A DNA stretch of 64,000 bases. Source: Micromonospora zamorensis (lineage in GTDB: Bacteria > Actinomycetota > Actinomycetes > Mycobacteriales > Micromonosporaceae). The notes under the pieces are model-generated. The model had not been told where the DNA came from and searched no databases. It worked only from the letters and a program-made list of their open reading frames with translations. Within the stretch, counting starts at the first letter, position 1, and every line of letters starts with the position of its first letter. The position numbers were made by a program, and so were the translations under genes. The stretch spans positions 3,968,001-4,032,000 of the forward strand of contig NZ_LT607755.1 in NCBI RefSeq assembly GCF_900090275.1, given 5' to 3'. Shown piece by piece: positions 60,852-64,000 of this stretch.

Positions 60852-63800
60852 TCATCGACCCTTGGACGTCATGCTCGTGAGGTTCGCGCCCTCGGCCCCG
60901 ACGTAGTTGTCGTACGACTTCTGCATCGCCGCGACGGCGTCATCGAGCAGGCCCTGGGTATCGGTGGTGAGTTTCTTCAGGTCGGTGGTGAGGGCCTCGT
61001 ACTTGTCCCCCGCCGGGCTGTTCCACGATTCACAGATCGACTGCAGGTGGATCGCCATCGCCTTGAGGTTGCCGTCGATCGAGTCGCGCTGCTTACGCAC
61101 ACTGCTGATCGACTCCCCGAGCAGCGGGATCTGCACGGCGTACTCGTAGCGCTTGCCGTCCACGACGACGGCGACCGGCTTGCCATTGCCGTCGGTGATC
61201 ATCCCGTTCTTCGAGTCGTACATGAGGGTGGTGAGCCCGTCGGCCCCGTACGAGATGGTGACGTTCTTGCCGTCCTTGCTCCCGTGCAACGGGCGGCCCC
61301 GACCGTCGAACGTGTCGTATATCCACCCGTCGGCCTGCATCAGTACGACGTCACCGCCGGGGTTGCGGTTGACGACCGTGCCGTCCTGGTACGTCCACAC
61401 ACTCGAGCCGTCGTCGGAGTACTTGATGTCGACGGCGTTGGTCTTGCCGTCCTCGGCGCCGTGCGTGGGCCGTCCCTGCCCGTCGAACCTGTCGAACGTC
61501 CACCCAGCGGCCTGCACCCCCGTCACGGTTCCCGCCGGGTCCCGCCGGACCGTCGTGCCGTCGCCGTACTTCCACGTGCTCGACCCGTCCGGGGCGTACG
61601 TGATGGTGAACTGCTGGGCCGGCTCCCCGTTCGTGCTCGGCACGGTGCCGTGCGTGGGGTTGCCCTTCGCGTCGAACTGGTCGAAGGTCATGCCGTCCTT
61701 CAGCACCTGCCGGGTGGTGTCGCCCTCGGCGTTGCGATACACCTTGGTGCCGTTGCCCTGGTAGGTCCAGATGCTCGACCCGTCGGCGCCGTAGGTGATG
61801 TCGACCTGCTGCGCCGGGTCGCCGCCCCGGCCGGGAACCGTCCCGTGGGTGGGCCTGCCGTCGCCGTTGAACGCGTCGAAGACGCTGCCGTCATTCAGCT
61901 CCTGCCGGGTCGCCGTCCCGTCCGCGGCGCGGAAAATCTTCGAGCCGTCGCCCTGGTAGCTCCAGATGCTCGACCCGTCGGCGCCGTAGGTGATGTCGAC
62001 CTGCTGCGCCGGGTCGCCGCCCCGGCCGGGAACCGTCCCGTGGGTGGGCCTACCGTCGCCGTTGAACGCGTCGAAGACGGTGCCCTCGGAGGTGGTCTGC
62101 CGAACCACCTCGCCGTCAGGGTTGCGGTCGACCTTGGTGCCGTCGGCGTAGGTCCAGGTGCTGCTGCCGTCACCGCCGTAAGTGATGTCCACCGCCTGCG
62201 CGGGCTGCCCATCGGCCCCCGGCACGGTGCCGTGCGTGGGCTTGCCCTCAGGGGTGAACCGGTCGAACGTCACACCATCCGCGCTCACCTCACGCGTAAC
62301 GTCACCAGCGGCATTGCGGTCGACCGTCGTGCCGTCGGCGTAGGTCCAGGTGCTGCTGCCGTCACCGCCGTAAGTGATGTCCACCGCCTGCGCGGGCTGC
62401 CCATCGGCCCCCGGCACGGTGCCGTGCGTGGGCTTGCCCTCAGGGGTGAACCGGTCGAACGTCACACCATCCGCGGTCACCTCACGGGTGACGTCACCAG
62501 CGGCATTGCGGTCGACCGTCGTGCCGTCGGCGTAGGTCCACGTGCTCGACCCGTCAGCGCCATAGGCGATGTCCACCGCCTGCGCGGGCTGCCCATCCGA
62601 CCCCGGCACCGTGCCGTGCGTGGGCTTGCCCTCAGGGGTGAACCGGTCGAACGTCACACCATCCGCCGTCACCTCACGCGTAACGTCACCAGCCGCATTG
62701 CGGTCCACCGTCGTGCCGTCGGCGTAGGTCCACGTGCTGCTGCCGTCACCGCCGTAAGCGATGTCCACCGCCTGCGCCGGCTGCCCATCCGACCCCGGCA
62801 CCGTGCCGTGCGTGGGCTTGCCCTCAGGGGTGAACCGGTCGAACGTCACACCATCCGCGCTCACCTCACGCGTAACGTCACCAGCCGCATTGCGGTCCAC
62901 CGTCGTGCCGTCGGCGTAGGTCCACGTGCTGCTGCCGTCACCGCCGTAAGCGATGTCCACCGCCTGCGCCGGCTGCCCATCCGACCCCGGCACCGTGCCG
63001 TGCGTCGGCTTGCCCTCAGGGGTGAACCGATCAAACGTCACACCATCCGCGGTCACCTCGCGGGTGACGTCACCAGCGGCGTTACGGTCGACGGTCGTGC
63101 CGTCGGCGTACGTCCACGTACTCGACCCGTCACCGCCATAAGCAATCGACACGTCCTGCGCGGGCCGCCCATCGGCGCCCGGCACCGTTCCATGCGTCGG
63201 CCTCCCATCAGCAGTGAACCCGTCGAACGTCACACCATCCGCCGTCACCTCACGCGTAACGCCACCAGCCGCATTGCGATCGACCGTCGTGCCGTCGGCG
63301 TAGGTCCACGTGCTGCTGCCGTCACCGCCGTAAGCGATGTCCACCGCCTGCGCCGGCTGCCCATCCGACCCCGGCACCGTGCCGTGCGTGGGCTTGCCCT
63401 CAGGGGTGAACCGATCAAACGTCACACCATCCGCGGTCACCTCGCGGGTGACGTCACCAGCGGCGTTACGGTCGACGGTCGTGCCGTCGGCGTACGTCCA
63501 CGTACTCGACCCGTCACCGCCATAAGCAATCGACACGTCCTGCGCGGGCCGCCCATCGGCGCCCGGCACCGTTCCATGCGTCGGCCTCCCATCAGCAGTG
63601 AACCCGTCGAACGTCACACCATCCGCCGTCACCTCACGCGTAACGCCACCAGCCGCATTGCGATCGACCGTCGTGCCGTCCGCATAGGTCCACGTGCTGC
63701 TGCCGTCACCGCCGTAAGCGATGTCCACCGCCTGCGCCGGCTGCCCATCCGACCCCGGCACCGTGCCGTGCGTCGGCTTGCCCTCAGGGGTGAACCGATC

Positions 63801-64000
63801 AAACGTCACACCATCCGCGGTCACCTCGCGGGTGACGTCACCAGCGGCGTTACGGTCGACGGTCGTGCCGTCGGCGTACGTCCACGTACTCGACCCGTCA
63901 CCGCCATAAGCAATCGACACGTCCTGCGCGGGCCGCCCATCGGCGCCCGGCACCGTTCCATGCGTCGGCCTCCCATCAGCAGTGAACCCGTCGAACGTCA
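60852..64000 (-). CDS. 64-residue-repeat protein ending in a WXG100-like domain, 5' end outside the window
   Basis: The frame is open to the window edge, so the N-terminus is missing; at least 1049 residues are visible. About 15 repeats of a 64-residue unit (GTVPGADGRPAQDVSIAYGG, then DGSSTWTYADGTTVDRN) run to near 61240. They look like YD/Rhs-type beta repeats, with Tyr/Asp/Gly-rich strands. Repeats near the 3' end are more diverged. The last ~105 residues are a helical hairpin with WNS at the turn and YVGAE near the end, resembling WXG100 proteins. A WXG100-like domain at the C-terminus is the reverse of the usual N-terminal fusion. Two WXG100 genes and a YbaB gene follow in the same direction. 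Confidence 0.85.
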   Translation of the reverse strand, partial: TFDGFTADGRPTHGTVPGADGRPAQDVSIAYGGDGSSTWTYADGTTVDRNAAGDVTREVTADGVTFDRFTPEGKPTHGTVPGSDGQPAQAVDIAYGGDGSSTWTYADGTTVDRNAAGGVTREVTADGVTFDGFTADGRPTHGTVPGADGRPAQDVSIAYGGDGSSTWTYADGTTVDRNAAGDVTREVTADGVTFDRFTPEGKPTHGTVPGSDGQPAQAVDIAYGGDGSSTWTYADGTTVDRNAAGGVTREVTADGVTFDGFTADGRPTHGTVPGADGRPAQDVSIAYGGDGSSTWTYADGTTVDRNAAGDVTREVTADGVTFDRFTPEGKPTHGTVPGSDGQPAQAVDIAYGGDGSSTWTYADGTTVDRNAAGDVTREVSADGVTFDRFTPEGKPTHGTVPGSDGQPAQAVDIAYGGDGSSTWTYADGTTVDRNAAGDVTREVTADGVTFDRFTPEGKPTHGTVPGSDGQPAQAVDIAYGADGSSTWTYADGTTVDRNAAGDVTREVTADGVTFDRFTPEGKPTHGTVPGADGQPAQAVDITYGGDGSSTWTYADGTTVDRNAAGDVTREVSADGVTFDRFTPEGKPTHGTVPGADGQPAQAVDITYGGDGSSTWTYADGTKVDRNPDGEVVRQTTSEGTVFDAFNGDGRPTHGTVPGRGGDPAQQVDITYGADGSSIWSYQGDGSKIFRAADGTATRQELNDGSVFDAFNGDGRPTHGTVPGRGGDPAQQVDITYGADGSSIWTYQGNGTKVYRNAEGDTTRQVLKDGMTFDQFDAKGNPTHGTVPSTNGEPAQQFTITYAPDGSSTWKYGDGTTVRRDPAGTVTGVQAAGWTFDRFDGQGRPTHGAEDGKTNAVDIKYSDDGSSVWTYQDGTVVNRNPGGDVVLMQADGWIYDTFDGRGRPLHGSKDGKNVTISYGADGLTTLMYDSKNGMITDGNGKPVAVVVDGKRYEYAVQIPLLGESISSVRKQRDSIDGNLKAMAIHLQSICESWNSPAGDKYEALTTDLKKLTTDTQGLLDDAVAAMQKSYDNYVGAEGANLTSMTSKGR
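61240..64000. repeat. 192-bp tandem coding repeats with a 384-bp higher-order unit
   Basis: Each unit is 192 bp. Towards the right end, pairs of units form a 384-bp period (for example starting at 62953, 63337 and 63721) in which successive copies are almost identical, a sign of recent unequal exchange. The array continues past the window. Confidence 0.9.

Noticed and set aside
61240..64000. CRISPR-like or satellite array
   Set aside because: The 192-bp repeats are in frame, with codon-level variation and no short spacers, so they are a protein repeat array.

Overview
The window is high-GC actinobacterial DNA. GTG starts, GGAGG-type ribosome sites, twin-arginine and lipoprotein signals, an RskA-like anti-sigma family, WXG100 proteins, a mycosin homologue and very large Pro/Ala-rich proteins together suggest a Micromonosporaceae-type chromosome (Micromonospora, Actinoplanes or a relative). 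The genus is an inference. No rRNA, tRNA, transposase, CRISPR array or phage gene was seen.

Layout. (1) 1-7702, plus strand: a carbohydrate operon with an FAD-dependent oxidoreductase (5' end outside the window), an ABC sugar importer (binding lipoprotein and two permeases), a ROK sugar kinase, N-acetylmannosamine-6-phosphate 2-epimerase (NanE) and a DUF4127 protein. It ends at a strong hairpin that abuts the relic of an acyl-CoA dehydrogenase gene. (2) 8035-9226: a small lipoprotein and an exported OmpA-domain protein. (3) 9404-15028, minus strand: a histidine kinase/response regulator pair followed by an FbpABC-type importer, with a 24-bp-spaced direct repeat upstream of the kinase that looks like an operator. 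(4) 15496-22953, plus strand: an ECF sigma factor, a double pseudo-transglycosylase with a ricin-type lectin, two RskA-like zinc-finger membrane proteins, a mycosin homologue that has lost its catalytic His and Ser, and a luciferase-like monooxygenase. (5) 23004-42217, minus strand: a two-gene operon, a 744-residue protein and a 5659-residue protein with two very large internal repeats and three matrixin-like zinc-protease motifs. (6) 42410-47483: a frameshifted fragment of an ABC ATPase gene, a second ECF sigma factor, a LuxR regulator with a degenerate receiver, a third RskA-like protein, two near-identical tandem genes differing in one ~34-residue cassette, and a WXG100-like protein. (7) 47500-58929: a 3809-residue protein with an N-terminal WXG100-like domain, membrane segments and extensive internal repeats. 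(8) 59745-64000, minus strand: a YbaB-family protein, two WXG100 proteins and a 64-residue-repeat protein that ends in a WXG100-like domain and continues past the window.

How it may work together. Regions 4-8 look like a type VII (ESX-like) secretion-associated effector island. WXG100 proteins, WXG100 fusions, a mycosin relative and an EspL-like YbaB protein are present, but no EccC ATPase or EccB/D/E component lies in the window. The main unifying signal is a promoter-like motif, TGAACC-N16-CGTC or CGTT. It precedes the pseudo-transglycosylase, the pseudo-mycosin, an RskA-like protein, the monooxygenase and, on the other strand 20 kb away, the LuxR regulator. I infer one ECF regulon spanning the island. 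Several of its products (protease, transglycosylase, receiver) have lost the family's catalytic or phospho-acceptor residues, which suggests binding or sensing roles.
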